Source: Megachile rotundata
Lineage: Eukaryota; Arthropoda; Insecta; Hymenoptera; Megachilidae
Assembly (NCBI RefSeq): GCF_050947335.1
Contig: NC_134988.1
Location: 8,060,001 to 8,124,000 of the forward strand
Direction: 5' to 3'
Length of the DNA: 64,000 bases
The position numbers were made by a program, and so were the translations under genes. The notes under the pieces are model-generated. The model was not told where the DNA came from and made no database searches. It saw only the letters and a program-made list of their open reading frames with translations. Each line of letters begins with the position of its first letter. Positions within the stretch are counted from its first letter, which is position 1. Of this stretch, positions 11,950-23,453 are shown piece by piece.

Positions 11950-12660
11950 TTGAAAGTTATTTAGCTTTCTAACCTATGAAGTATTCAGCGCAACGTGTAA
12001 ATTTACATAAGTGAACATGAACTTGTGAACTTATGTTTATTTAAAGTTTTAATTACAAAATTTGATATTTTGTAAGAAATTCCTTTTGAATTTAGCAAAA
12101 GACAAAAACTACAAAATTGATAAACTTGAAAATTGAAAGCTATGAAGTTAATTTTATAAATTCATAAATTAATAATTCTCAAACTAGTAAATATGGAGAT
12201 TTAAAAATATAAAAATGTAAAAATACAAAAATATAAAAATTTAAAACTGGTCAGTTGACAATTTTTGAAGCTTGAAAATTTACGTACCGTTTTAACTAAT
12301 AAAACATTCAGTGGGACGTGCAAATTTACACAAATGAATATAAACTTGTTAAGGACATACGTCTATTTCGAATGTAAATTATTATACAAATTTTTTAACT
12401 TTGTGCATGGAAATTCGAAAAAAATAAAATTTACAAAATCCCAAAATTGTAATAGTAGAAAACTCAAAATTTGATAAATTTACAATTTCAATAAATTAAA
12501 AATTTTGAAAACTGGCAAACATAAAAATATAAAGATTAAAAAACACAAAGTTGGCAATTGTTGAAACTTGATAATTGAACAACCTATAGTTTTCTAATTT
12601 ATAAAATATTCAAACTTGCAAATTCACATAAACTATTAAAGGGCGTATATTTAAACATAA
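11950..12660. repeat. Diverged tandem repeat of about 300-325 bp
   Basis: The landmark ATTCAG...TGYAAATTTACAYAA occurs near 11980, 12305 and 12608, each followed by similar AT-rich text. Copies are strongly diverged, which marks an old array. No gene is present between the Tim17 gene and 12840. Confidence 0.6.
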
Positions 12661-12929
12661 ATTAAAAAATTTAGGAAACTTGGAAACCTAAAAACTTTAA
12701 AAAGCTTGAAACCCGAATAATCCAAATATAAAAAAGCTATACATTTAATAAACATACAAGTCCATAAATTTCAAATCTCGAAAACTATCAAATCCTAAAA
12801 ATATAAAACTACAAAATAGCCGAGTTAACAATTTCCAAAACCCAAAAATTTACGCACGAAAGATAATCTCGCAGAAGTACCCGATACCATCAACCCTATC
12901 CCCATCTCTATCGCCATCTCTGGTCATCG

Positions 12930-13490
12930 TTGACGTCCGAAGATGCACGCGATAAGATGGCGGACTACTAAAGACATCGTTTATTGCAAGGTGGTTAATG
13001 ACTGTTTTGACAGCGGCTCGGGCAAGGACAGTTCTGAAGGATGTTGCTTCCATTGTTGGACGACACCCGATTGGAATCAATATTTACACTTAAGCCCGTG
13101 TAATCCTCGGCTTACCGAGAGGCTCAGCCAACCCTTTACCTCGATTGAGTCAGGGAAGATTTCCATGAATGGGATCGCTCGTAACCAGCCTTTTGGCAAA
13201 GGTACTCGAAACAGTGGAGAGGCTGGGTCTGAAATGGCTGGACCGTCTCCGTCAGATTTTTCACGCGTTTCAAAGCCAACGAACAAGCAGGGGCCAATTC
13301 AGGGGTGTGACTACCCTGTGGCTCGGTTTGCCATTCACGCGGGGAGAGCATTGAACAACGACAATGAGAATTCAATCGTTATTGTAGCTTGTTGGGCATG
13401 ACGATGATTAAGAATGCCTGGTACACGCGCTCGTCGGGAGGATCAGTCGGAATTGGATTAGCGGCATGTGGGAACCGGAGACGATTTTGG
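12930..13490. other. GC-richer non-repetitive block with an open frame of 152 codons
   Basis: The block differs sharply from its AT-rich flanks. A + frame at 12943-13401 stays open for 152 codons but shows no domain, signal peptide or recognisable family. Overlapping frames on the other strand are nearly as open, as expected from GC content alone. An untranslated exon, a conserved regulatory element or a small unknown gene are all possible. Confidence 0.25.
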
Positions 13491-13496
13491 GTACTC

Positions 13497-14380
13497 GGAA
13501 GTGAAAGCTGTCAGATGTTGCAATTCTATTTGATACACTTCTTTTTTGTTTTTGTGATAATTCTCTTCTTTCGTTTCGATATGAAGGCTTGCAAGTTTGA
13601 ACGACATTTTTATTTGGTGTTGAAGAGGATTGTGGAGTGATTTGGAAATTTGAGTATTAGAGAATGAGTTTTTGTTTGAGGATTTTGCAATTTGAAGATT
13701 GAACTTGTGAAATCTTTTGGAAATTACGAAATTTGACAAGTTAAGTATTTGGAAATGAAGTTTTAATGTTTTGGGGTTTTGAGGCATTCGGAAGTGAAAG
13801 CTGTCAGATGTTGCAATTCTATTTGATACACTTCTTTTTTGTTTTTGTGATAATTCTCTTCTTTCGTTTCGATATGAAGGCTTGCAAGTTTGAACGACAT
13901 TTTTATTTGGTGTTGAAGAGGATTGTGGAGTGATTTGGAAATTTGAGTATTAGAGAATGAGTTTTTGTTTGAGGATTTTGCAATTTGAAGATTGAACTTG
14001 TGAAATCTTTTGGAAATGACGAAATTTGGCAAGTTAAGTATTTGGAAATGAAGTTTTAATGTTTGGGGTTTTGAGGCATTCGGAAGTGAAAGCTGTCAGA
14101 TGTTGCAATTTTAGTCGATACACTTCTTTTATTTTTTGGTTTTGTGATCATTTTTCTGTTGTTCTATTTTGGTATGAAGGTTTGGAACTTTGAGAATTTT
14201 TATTTGGGCTTCAAGAGGGTTGTTAAGGGATTATTAAATGAGTTTGATTGTGAATTTTCGGAGTGATTGTGAATGAATTTTTAGGGATTTTGGGATATGA
14301 AGGTTTAACGTGTAAGATTATTTGAAAACGAAGAAATTTGAAAAGTGAAGTATTTGGAAATGAAGTTTTAATGTTTGAGG
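13497..14380. repeat. 292-bp tandem array
   Basis: The landmark TCGGAAGTGAAAGCTGTCAG occurs at about 13495, 13789 and 14081, giving a period of 292-293 bp. The first two units differ only by a few bases; the third breaks down after about 100 bp. The first unit abuts the unique block at 12930-13490, and the recurring start at its edge suggests the array grew from its border. Confidence 0.9.
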
Positions 14381-14900
14381 ATTTTTCAATTTAAAGGTAG
14401 AGCATGTGAGGTAATTTAGAAATGAACAAAATTTGAAAAATAGAATTCTTGGAAATGAATTTTGAGTGTCTGAGAATTTTGAAATTTGAAGATTGAATTT
14501 AAGAAATCTTTTGGAAATGACGAAATTTGAAATGTTAAGTATTCGGAAATTAAGTTTTAATGTTTGAGGATTTTTCAATTTAAAGGTAGAGCATGTGAGG
14601 TAATTTGAAAATAAACAAAATTTGAAAAATAGAATTCTTGGAAATAAATTTTGAGTGTCTGAGAATTTTGAAATTTGAAGATTGAGAATGTGAAGTAATT
14701 TGACAATGGAGAAATTTTTAAAGTTGAATATTTAGGTATGAATTGTCAGTGCTTAGCGAATTTGAAATTTGAAAATTTGGAAATATGAAAATGTAAATTT
14801 GTAGATTTGAAAATAAAGAAATTTGAAAAGTTGGATATTTAAAAAAGAATTTCGAATACTGAAGATTTTGACATTTTAATACTTAAAAATATGAAGTAAT
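14340..14900. repeat. 189-bp tandem duplication and decayed flank
   Basis: GAGGATTTTTCAATTTAAAG starts at about 14377 and again at about 14566, followed by near-identical text. Short words such as TTTGAAAAGT and GGAAATGAA fill the flanks. Composition matches the 292-bp array to the left, so the two probably share origin. Confidence 0.75.
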
Positions 14901-16060
14901 TTTTAAACAAAAAAATTTTGAAAAGTTCAATATTCATTAATATATTTAATATATTTAAATTTTTATTTTTGTATATCTACTTATCTAAAATAAATAAAGA
15001 AAATTATTCCTACATAAACTTCATAAACCAAATTTAATTTCTTGAAAATTATAAAATTCTCTGCATAAATAATAATAGCCAGAATAATAATATTGAATAT
15101 ATTGAGCACTGTGAATCAAATAAAAATAAAAAAAGAAATGATATTTTATTTCGATCGCTTTAAAATTCATACCACCAGAGCCATCGTGCAGATATTCTGA
15201 TTTTAACTAATTCTTACAATACCTATTATTGAATATGTAATCGTCTAGATTGAATATGTAGTAGCATATGTAATAGTATGTATATTTATACACGTTTACG
15301 TATATCTTGTATATCACACAGGAACCGCGTGTGCTGTATTGCGCATTTCAGTTTTCAGAAAAGTGATTTTAGAAACCGCATTATCATACTAATTACATTA
15401 TTTGTGTATTAAACTTGTTGAAATTTGCATTGTTCGTAATTGAACTTTACATTCTAGTATTTAAAAGCATCTTAGCGATTTATTTTGTAAAAGTTATATG
15501 AAAAGTGAAACAGTATTTTATAAAAATGATGCGAAAAAAATAAAAGTTAATTCTAAAGTAATTAATTCAAAAATCAGAAAGTGCTTTCAAATCTTTCAAA
15601 AAGTTTGACTTTCGTTAATGCTGCTTTCACAAATTTTTGTGAAGATATCAGATCTTACTTTAGATTTTTTGATCCTCAATTACTAAAATGATTAAGAAGT
15701 TTCTGTCAGAATGTATGTTAACTGCCATCGAGACAGAAAATTATTGTGTAAGCTGGTTTACTCATTCATTATTTAATTTTGTTTATAATTTCGTTTCGAT
15801 TTAAATGCGAGTGGACACTAGACGTTTGTAAATCTCGAGTTAAACTTCATATTTATGCAACTGCTTAAATAGTAGCACTAGTGTCATCAAGTAGTCACGA
15901 TTCCAATCATCAGGACAAAAAAAATTACGTCTTTTCATGAAATGAAGTAATTTTATGTAATGTAGATGGTCGCATATTATACTTAATGTAATTAGGATCA
16001 GCCTAAGAATGGTTAAAAATTGTTAGTAGTTTGATAAAGTGAAAACTCATTTGTTCATAA
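14900..16060. other. AT-rich intergenic DNA, no gene seen
   Basis: Mostly A+T with no coding-like frame. Nothing recognisable as an RNA gene. Confidence 0.5.
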
Positions 16061-16074
16061 ATGCAAGCAGAATT

Positions 16075-16230
16075 CTTCTTGACCGATGATTGTAATAATA
16101 GAACGCTTCTTGACCGACGGTTTTAATAACAGAACTCTTCTTGATCGACTGCTTTGATAATAGAACTCTTTTTTACCAACGGCTTTGATAACAGAATTCT
16201 TCTTGACCGACAGTCCTAATGATCACCACA
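16075..16230. repeat. Minisatellite of about 45 bp (CTTCTTGACCGACGG)
   Basis: Three to four copies of a unit reading roughly TTCTTGACCGACGGTTTTAA followed by TAACAGAACTC. The same unit reappears at 18655-18730 on the far side of the inverted array at 16571-17892, so it marks the flank of a larger composite. Confidence 0.8.
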
Positions 16231-16708
16231 GTTCTATAAAAATTGTCTTCCTATATTTTAATAATCAATTCATTAATAACTTCACAAAAATAACTAATTT
16301 TATTGGAATTGATTCTGAATATAATTGAGCGAGCAATCCGAAGGCGAGCGAAGCTCTTATACTTGACTTTGCAACTTCTTTGTCCGCGTTTTTCCTTTGC
16401 ACCACTCAACCAATTCTCGTCAAATTTTGCATGCACATGCGTATGTACATCCAGATGGACATAGAAAAAAAAATTTAAATCGGACTTGCCACGAACGAAT
16501 AATCACTGCAAGAACTGATTCTAAAAAGTGAGGGTTCGAACACACATTTAAGGAAAATAAAAGAATGAATATTTCAGCACTTTGACGACGTAGTATGGTA
16601 GCTGAGGCATTTAGAAACAAATTTCTATTAGGGTTTGATGCGTTTTGATGCCTAATAAAGGCAGAAAATCAATTTTTGTCGAATTCGGTTCAGAACGGTA
16701 CAGGTAGA

Positions 16709-17118
16709 GCCATCTAGCGGCGAGCGGAGGAACTACGAAAGACTAAAATTTCGATTTCCTCTGAAATTAGGCAATTTTACGTATTTCTGAGGGTCCGAAA
16801 TTGTTCTGTGACCTCTCTAGAACCTATATAATGCCGCAAGAGCCTCCTCAGAGCGCTAGAAAAGAAAATAAAAAAATAGGTCAAAACATGGACTAAAAAA
16901 TTGGCGTCCATCTAGCGGTGAAAGTTGGAACTACAAAAATATAGAAATGCGATTTCCTCGAAAATTAGCGAACTTTGAGTACTTCTGAGGCTCAGAAAGT
17001 GTTATGTGATCGCATTAGAAGCAAAATAATGCATTAAAAATTTCCTGAAAGCTTTAATAAAGAAAATAGAAAAAATGTCATTTTATGGAGAAAATTTGTG
17101 GCGCCATGTAGCGGCGAA
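16709..17118 (-). promoter_or_regulatory. Three CTCF-like motifs, minus orientation
   Basis: CCATCTAGCGGCGA-type words at 16709-16723, 16903-16921 and 17100-17118 read CCGCTAGATGGCGCC-like on the minus strand. This agrees with the core CTCF consensus CCNSYAGRKGGCR. The third copy has CATGTAG instead of CATCTAG. Binding is inference from the motif alone. Confidence 0.4.
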
Positions 17119-17344
17119 ACTGCGAACTAAACTGAAAAAGCGTAAGTCCGAATACGCGTTAAGGAGAAATATAAAAAGGAATATTTCGCAACTTTGAGGA
17201 CATAGTATGCTTCTTTAGACATTTTAAAGCAATTTTTGTTAAATAACTTATTCTTTTCTTTACCTATTAAGCCCAGAAAATCAATTTTTATTTGACCCCT
17301 TTACTGTCTGTTCAGCCATACGTTTTTTCAGTTTAGTTCGCAGC

Positions 17345-17757
17345 TTCGCCGCTAGATGGCGCCATAAATTTTCTCCATAAAACGACATTTTTTTTATTTT
17401 ATTTATTAAAGCTTTCTGGAAATTTTTAATGCATTATTTTGCTTCTAATACGATCACATAACACTTTCTGAGCCTCAGAAGTACTCGAAGTTCGCTAATT
17501 TTCGAGAAAATCGCATTTCTATATTTTTATAGTTCCAACTTTCACCGCTAGATGGACGCCAATTTTTTAGTCCATGTTTTGACCTATTTTTTTATTTTCT
17601 TTTCTAGCGCTCTGAGGAGGTTCTTGTGGCATTATATATGTTCTAGAGAGGTCACAGAACAATTTCCGACTCTCAGAAATACGTAAAATTGCCTAATTTC
17701 GGAGAAAATCGAAATTTTAGTTTTTTGTAGTTCTGTCGCTCGCCGCTAGATGGCGCC
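17345..17757 (+). promoter_or_regulatory. Three CTCF-like motifs, plus orientation
   Basis: CCGCTAGATGGCGCC or close variants lie at 17345-17363, 17542-17560 and 17738-17757. They mirror the three minus-strand copies in the left arm, so the two triplets point away from each other. Two more copies lie at 18740-18754 (minus) and 18809-18824 (plus). Occupancy by an insect CTCF is not shown. Confidence 0.4.
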
Positions 17758-18339
17758 ACCTGTACCGTTTTGAACCGAATTCTACAAAAATTGATTTTCT
17801 GCCTTTATTAGGCATCAAAACGCATCAAACCCTAATAGAAATTTGTTTCTAAATGCCTCAGGTACCATACTACGTCGTCAGAGTGCCGAAATAGTGCACT
17901 TTGCATGCGTAATAGAATAGACATAGGCGGCTTATGTACGTATCGCAATACTGACACAAAATAATTAATTACTCATTACCCGGACATTATTCATGAACTT
18001 TTATGATCGAACCATACAAATAATGCGTTGCTGACCATTCTTCAATCATAAAAGTACACAAAATATATCCACGAAACGTGTAATTAATTATTAAAAATTA
18101 CCTCGTGTATGCCGCTTGTCACCGTGGCTGGCCTTAGATTATTAGTTAATAACTAATTAATTTCATTAAGAATCTGAACAAATATGATACGAGAAAGGAG
18201 CTGAAGGATCACTGAACATTCTTCTATAATAAAAGTGCATAGACTGTGCTCAGAAAGTGAGTAATTAACGATTTTCTATACTCATTATCGTGTATACTCC
18301 TCCTGCGCGCCGCCCGCGCACGCCACGGAGGAATAATCA

Positions 18340-18740
18340 CCGAAAAACCATATCCCCGTAGACTTTAATGCAAAATTGAATTTGCTCGCTCTTATGTACT
18401 TGACTTTTCAACTTTTTTGTCTACGTTTTTCTCTTGTACCACTCAACCAATTCAACCGGATGACACGGTTGACTATTTTTGCATCAGCGTGAAAACTTGC
18501 TCGTTCAACATTGTTAGATCTAGACCTAGATCTAGTTACAGAATTAGTTACAGAATGAATAGTAAACGATTTTGTTTTTTTTGTTTTAAATAAAATTGAA
18601 TACGATCAAACGACGATTGCTTTAAACATTAATCATTTATTCATAAATACAGATGGATCTTCTCGATCGACGGCTTTGACAACAGAAGTCTTCTTGACCG
18701 ACGACTCTGATGATCACCGCAGGTCCATCTTACATTGCTC
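18340..18740. repeat. Second copy of the sequences flanking the inverted array
   Basis: 18385-18455 (TTGCTCGCTCTTATGTACTT ... CCACTCAACCAATTC) repeats 16340-16415 in the same orientation, and 18655-18730 repeats the 45-bp minisatellite of 16075-16230. The inverted array therefore sits between two direct copies of the same flank, as if inserted into, or duplicated with, an older repeat. Confidence 0.7.
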
Positions 18741-18849
18741 CATCTAGCGGCAGAGGGTAGAAACTAACTAAACTACTGTTTCAAAAGTGTGTAGTTCACC
18801 CTGTTCGCCGGAGAGATGGCGCCACATGTGCCATTAAAAAAAAATTCAA

Positions 18850-19970
18850 TTAATCTCGATTTTATTGATTAATACACTATATATTTATTATATATTTAAT
18901 TAAAATTGATTGTATACTGTTTGCAATATATTCGTTGGGTTTAAAAATGCAGATTATGTCTCCAAAACATTCCGTACACTACACTGTATCTCGTCGATAA
19001 TATAGGGAATGACATAATGGCGAAAATTTTCTTTCACCGAAATCTACTCTCACAGATATCTTCTTTTGCAAGAAGGAGCTTATTTACAAAATTTAGTTGA
19101 TATCGGAGTATGATGGTTTTCCAAATTTTCATCTCTTAATTTTACTGTCCCATCAAAAATGTCAATACACCATAAAGAAGTATTAATTCTAATTATCCGC
19201 TAGCTATATAACAGTATAAAACAAATAAAATACAATTGTTGGTTAATATTTAACTCCATAAAAGAAAAATGATGTACTAAAATATATTTACAAAATAAAT
19301 TTTTCCCTTTTCAATTATAAATATCTGACTAAATATAATATTCACACAAGAAAACCTCTTCCTTTCTCGAAAAAATTCAGAAACAATTTTGTGATATGTA
19401 TACGAATAAAAAATATTAATATTCAAAGCTAACTTAATTACTATTATTTCAATCGTTTCGAACAACACGCATTCTGTTGTTTCTATTAGCAAATCGTGAA
19501 TGAAAAGCAACTTGAATTTTCTGCTAACCTATTAGAAAAGTTCGATGTATGGATATCACCCATGGATTTGATATGTTAGATAACGATAACGTCTTGGGGA
19601 ACTTTGAGGTAAAGATACCCAGCCCCTTCTCTTCTTCTGCTGGTACGAATTTTTAATTTTTTCGAGATGAAACTTCTCATCTCAGTATTTTAAAACCTCC
19701 CATTTCTTCTTCTGCACCAGTTATTCGTAATATGCTTTTCTACTTCTTCAACCTTTTTAATCAGGAAGGTCAAGTCTTCAATTCTTGTATAATTTCACTA
19801 TTTCAATTATTAAACTTTAACAAAAAATTCAATAAGTAATTCTAATTTTATAATATACTTCGCCAACAATAATACGCAAGATTTCTTTTTACTAATTAAA
19901 TTTAATAATAATAAAAGTAAAAATTGTACCAAATATTCATCATAGTTATTACCAAATATTCACATGAATT
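18850..19970. other. AT-rich DNA, no supported gene
   Basis: A possible 20-codon start exon lies at 19549-19608 (ATG to GAG before GTAAAG). Its phase does not fit the likely next acceptor at 20236, so it is not called. Otherwise nothing seen. Confidence 0.4.
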
Positions 19971-19975
19971 ATTAG

Positions 19976-20115
19976 TTAATATCAGCATGAAATATTAGTT
20001 CATATTAGCATGAATTATTAGTTCATATTAGCATGAAATATTAGTTAATATTAACATGAATTATTAGTTAACATTAGTTAACACTATGAATTATTATTTA
20101 ATACTACCACGAATT
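19976..20115. repeat. Minisatellite of about 22 bp (ATTAGCATGAAATATTAGTT)
   Basis: Five to six degenerate copies of an AT-rich unit with CATGAA spaced every 20-25 bases. It ends about 120 bp before the large exon that follows. Confidence 0.75.
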
Positions 20116-20236
20116 ATTGCTTAACATTATCATTATAACTAAAATATTATAACTAAAACTAAAACAGAAGTACAGTAAAGAAGGTACAACTAACCGAACA
20201 CCTGACAAACCCATTAAACGCTCAATAAATAAATAG

Positions 20237-23204
20237 TGGACGTAACCATGATGGTGCAGATCGTTCCATCAACGAAGACGAAGAGCCCCGACCGAAGAGC
20301 GGAAGCAGTAGTTCCGCCTGTAGTTCCCCTTCCAATCTAAGAGAGCGTCTGCGCCATTTCTCTTCTCCGAACCAGACGCCGCAACTGTCAAGCCGCGTAA
20401 TCGGTCGCCGTTTCCCTCAAAAACACACAAATATCATCGAAGAAGTCGAGGAGCGAGAGCAGCAGCCATCATTCACTTCAGTCGAAGAAAAGGGCGCCAG
20501 AGCGCGCAGGCGTGCCAGACTCCAGGCGATGGTGGCCCCCAACACCACCGAAACCATCGGTTTAGACTCGAGGAGCACTTCGACCGACGATCAAACGTCC
20601 AACAGGAGTTCCATGTTCGAAAACAGGTCGCCGCAGCCTGAAGAGCGATGTTCGTTAATGGAAACGCTGTCCGCAAGGACATTTCCCAGTCTGACTCCAT
20701 ATCGCAGCAAACGCAACAGTTCCGACCATGACACTTCAAGATCCCTGCAGAACCCTCTGTTCTGTGAGAATTCGCCGAGAAGAATCGATCTGCAGCCGCT
20801 TTCACCGATGTCGTTGGACCACGTTCGACCCAAGAGGTTCGGAGGGTACAGGCCTCAGACTGGAGTCATCCTGCAGAACCTCAGCTCTGGAAGCGAAGCG
20901 GAATACAGTCACGAGACTGTGTACATTCAGAAGATTGATCACTTGATGCCTACGCAGCCTACGGTTTCGCCTCATCGTCTGCCACCTCTGTCCTCGAGGT
21001 CTTCGGCTCCCAAGAGCGAAGACCAGGGTTGGAATGATCGCTTGACGCCTCTGTCTTCCTCGAGAACGGTGCACGATTCGACTTTCTATAGGGTTGTGAG
21101 TCCCTCGAGGAACTGGAGGGATACTTTTGGAGGCAAAGTTGGATTAGAACCCCTTTCAGCTAAGTTAAATATCGAGGAACCCAGAAATCTGGAATGTGTT
21201 AAGAATGAGCCGAGGGAAGAAACACATAGAAGCGAAGGCTGTATGAACTTTTCCATGTGGAGAGAGACGACGCTGGAGAATCCTCCAGATCAGGAAGATA
21301 AAGAAGTTGAAGATAAACAGTTCACGAATGTCCCGACTCTCGCATTAAATTCGCAGGAAATATCCAGTGTCGCGACACCGGCTGCCAGAGTGTCTTCCAG
21401 AAGGTGTTTGGACACCGATGCCCTAATGGCGGCGCTGTCGAACGTCTCTTTAAAGCAGCAGACGAAAGGGACTCTAACAAATGCCTGCAGCGACTCCTCT
21501 GAAAACAACTGTCCCACAAGTCGCAGTCAGTTCAACGAATCAGAAATGTCGTACGAATCGTCTGTTAGCAGGAAATCGAAGATTCCGGTCAGAGTACCGA
21601 GCAATAGAATTAATCCAAGTGAAGCAGTTTGTCAGGATGCGTTATCGTCTCCTGAAGAACGTTCAGAAAAAAGTGACCCATGTCGAAGGTCACTGTCTAA
21701 AGAAGGTCAATTGGAGTCAGCTAGAACTGAGTCCAATAGTCGCACGTTAGAGTCGTCTGCAAACGAGACTTGCAAGGATCAGGAGCATCCCGAATCAGGA
21801 AATTCTGAAAAGTCGAGTCCAGAGCTGAAGAACGATCGTTCAGAAAACTGTCTGACGCCTTTAGAAATAGCGAGTGACGACGACCGACCAGAAGAGGCAC
21901 AAAGTGATACCTATAGAGTTAATTCCAACCTGAGGGACTCCTACGAGTTCCTGGTTAAATCTGAAACAACTGAGAATTTGAAGGAAGAGGAGCAGAAGGT
22001 GGACGATGATCAATGGAAAAGCGGTTTGGAGGACCTGGAATCAGCCAAAGGACTCGAAGAAAAGCAGAGGGAGAGTAAAATCGGTGATGTCGCCGAAACA
22101 TCGCTAGATTCTTCCTCCTCTGAAGACCCTGACGAGATCCATCAGAGCAAGGTTCGATTCTCCATGGAGAAGTTAGCCGCTGAGGAACTTCGGAAGAGCA
22201 TCTACCCAGAGCAGACTAAGACGTTAACCTTCTTCATGGACAAAGTGTATAAGCCTGCGCAGCACTCGTCGACGTCTAAGCTGCAGGGATACGAGAGAAC
22301 CAGGGAATCACCGCGGTTCAGAAAGAGCCAAGACCGATTTCCCTTCACCATTTCGGAGAAGACGAGTGTCTCGTCCATCAGATTCAAACACCCCGGGCGA
22401 ACCAGCCTGGACAAGAAGTCCCCGGACAGGACTTACCACCTGGAACACCATCCCAGCATAACCCGATTGGCGGGTTCTGGATTCGAGGAGACGCCTGCGG
22501 ACATCATCGATTATGTGACTCGCAGCGAGAGGGTGGACCATGATATCAAGGCTTACGGCATGAAGGGACTGGTTCAAAGGGTTTCAGCGAGGCTGAGGAG
22601 GTCGAAGAAGGACAAGATTAATCCAGATACAACCAGCGTCATCTACAAGAACAGTGACTATAGAGAAGAGTACGACAGTCTGGCAGCTAGCTGCTCGGAG
22701 TCGTCGTTGGTAAAAGAGCTGAGGATCGAAGGCATCGGGGAGCCAAAAGGCAACCCTGATTCCCCAGATGAGAAGTCGTCGGTCGTTTCCGACAACGAGA
22801 CCGAACGTCCATACAGAAGGTACGACCGCGACGACCTCTGGGTTCGAACTTTCGATAAGTCTGAAACTGAAGCAAAGGACTCGAACGACCGTGAATCAGC
22901 CAGGGATTACTCGGTGTTTTTCGTGAAGAGCGCTAGGGAGAATGCACCGACTGATGAAATTAGACCAGTTTCGATGGAGAGGAAAGAACGAGTGAAATTT
23001 CGAGGCACTTCTTTGACGGTCGTTCCGAAGATGTCGGACGAGAATGTAGCCAAGAACAAGAAATTCGAACGGGTTAAAAGGAGGAACGTTGGGAGAGGTT
23101 GTTTTTGTCTGAAGTTTTATAGAATGATTGTTCCAGTTTCACTTAGACACAGGTCACGTTGTAACCGATCGTTGGCAAAGAAGAAATCTCGTTTTCCGTT
23201 GTAA
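20237..23204 (+). CDS. Large terminal exon of a long disordered protein of unknown function
   Basis: The frame is open from just after a stop at 20226-20228 to TAA at 23202-23204, about 988 codons. The first in-frame ATG is at 20529, which would give 891 residues. The 97 codons before it look equally coding (DEEPRPKSGSSSS, HTNIIEEVEERE), so an upstream start exon joined at an AG at 20235-20236 is likely. That acceptor has a weak pyrimidine tract. Composition is rich in S, E, R, D and P with few hydrophobic runs, as in scaffold or cytoskeleton-linked proteins. The least disordered part is about residues 655-700 after the ATG, with RVDHDIKAYGMKGLVQRV followed by a basic RLRRSKKDK. The tail has RGCFCLKFYRMIV and ends basic. 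AATAAA occurs at 23204-23209 and 23448-23453. No family recognised. Confidence 0.8.
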
Positions 23205-23447
23205 ATAAAGAAGAGATGATACTGTACATCTGACGGTAATTTTCGTTTGTACATTTGTAAAATTATACATTTGGTTACGTTGAATATTAAAATATACGTT
23301 AAGAAAAAATAATTGTGCTATTTTTCCTGTGATAATCGATAGCAGGATACCTACTCTGTAGGTGAAGTATAAAATTGCTCAAAAAGTCATGTGTAAAATT
23401 ACACATTCACGTTGAAATTTTAGAAAGAGGAAGAAAGTGTCGTTTGC

Positions 23448-23453
23448 AATAAA
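23448..23453 (+). terminator. Poly(A) signal AATAAA after the disordered-protein gene
   Basis: A canonical AATAAA about 245 bp after the stop. Another AATAAA overlaps the stop at 23204-23209. Which one is used cannot be told from sequence. Confidence 0.4.

Larger units (their letters stand above)
16571..17892. mobile_element. Inverted-repeat element built of 196-bp modules
   Basis: The left arm (16571 to about 17145) and right arm (about 17318 to 17892) are reverse complements about an axis near 17231, at roughly 90-95% by eye. Each arm holds three modules about 196 bp apart, each beginning with a GGCGCCATCTAGCGGCGAA-like word. The spacer at about 17190-17300 repeats the outer end of the left arm in direct orientation. 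No transposase frame was found. It looks like a non-autonomous foldback element; no clear target duplication was identified. Confidence 0.8.

Noticed and set aside
13458..14032. Two near-identical minus frames of 89-109 codons
   Set aside because: They are the 292-bp tandem unit read twice.
19549..19608. 20-codon start exon (ATG to GAG before GTAAAG) for the large disordered protein
   Set aside because: It ends in phase 0, whereas the only likely acceptor at 20236 needs two bases carried over, so the frame would break.
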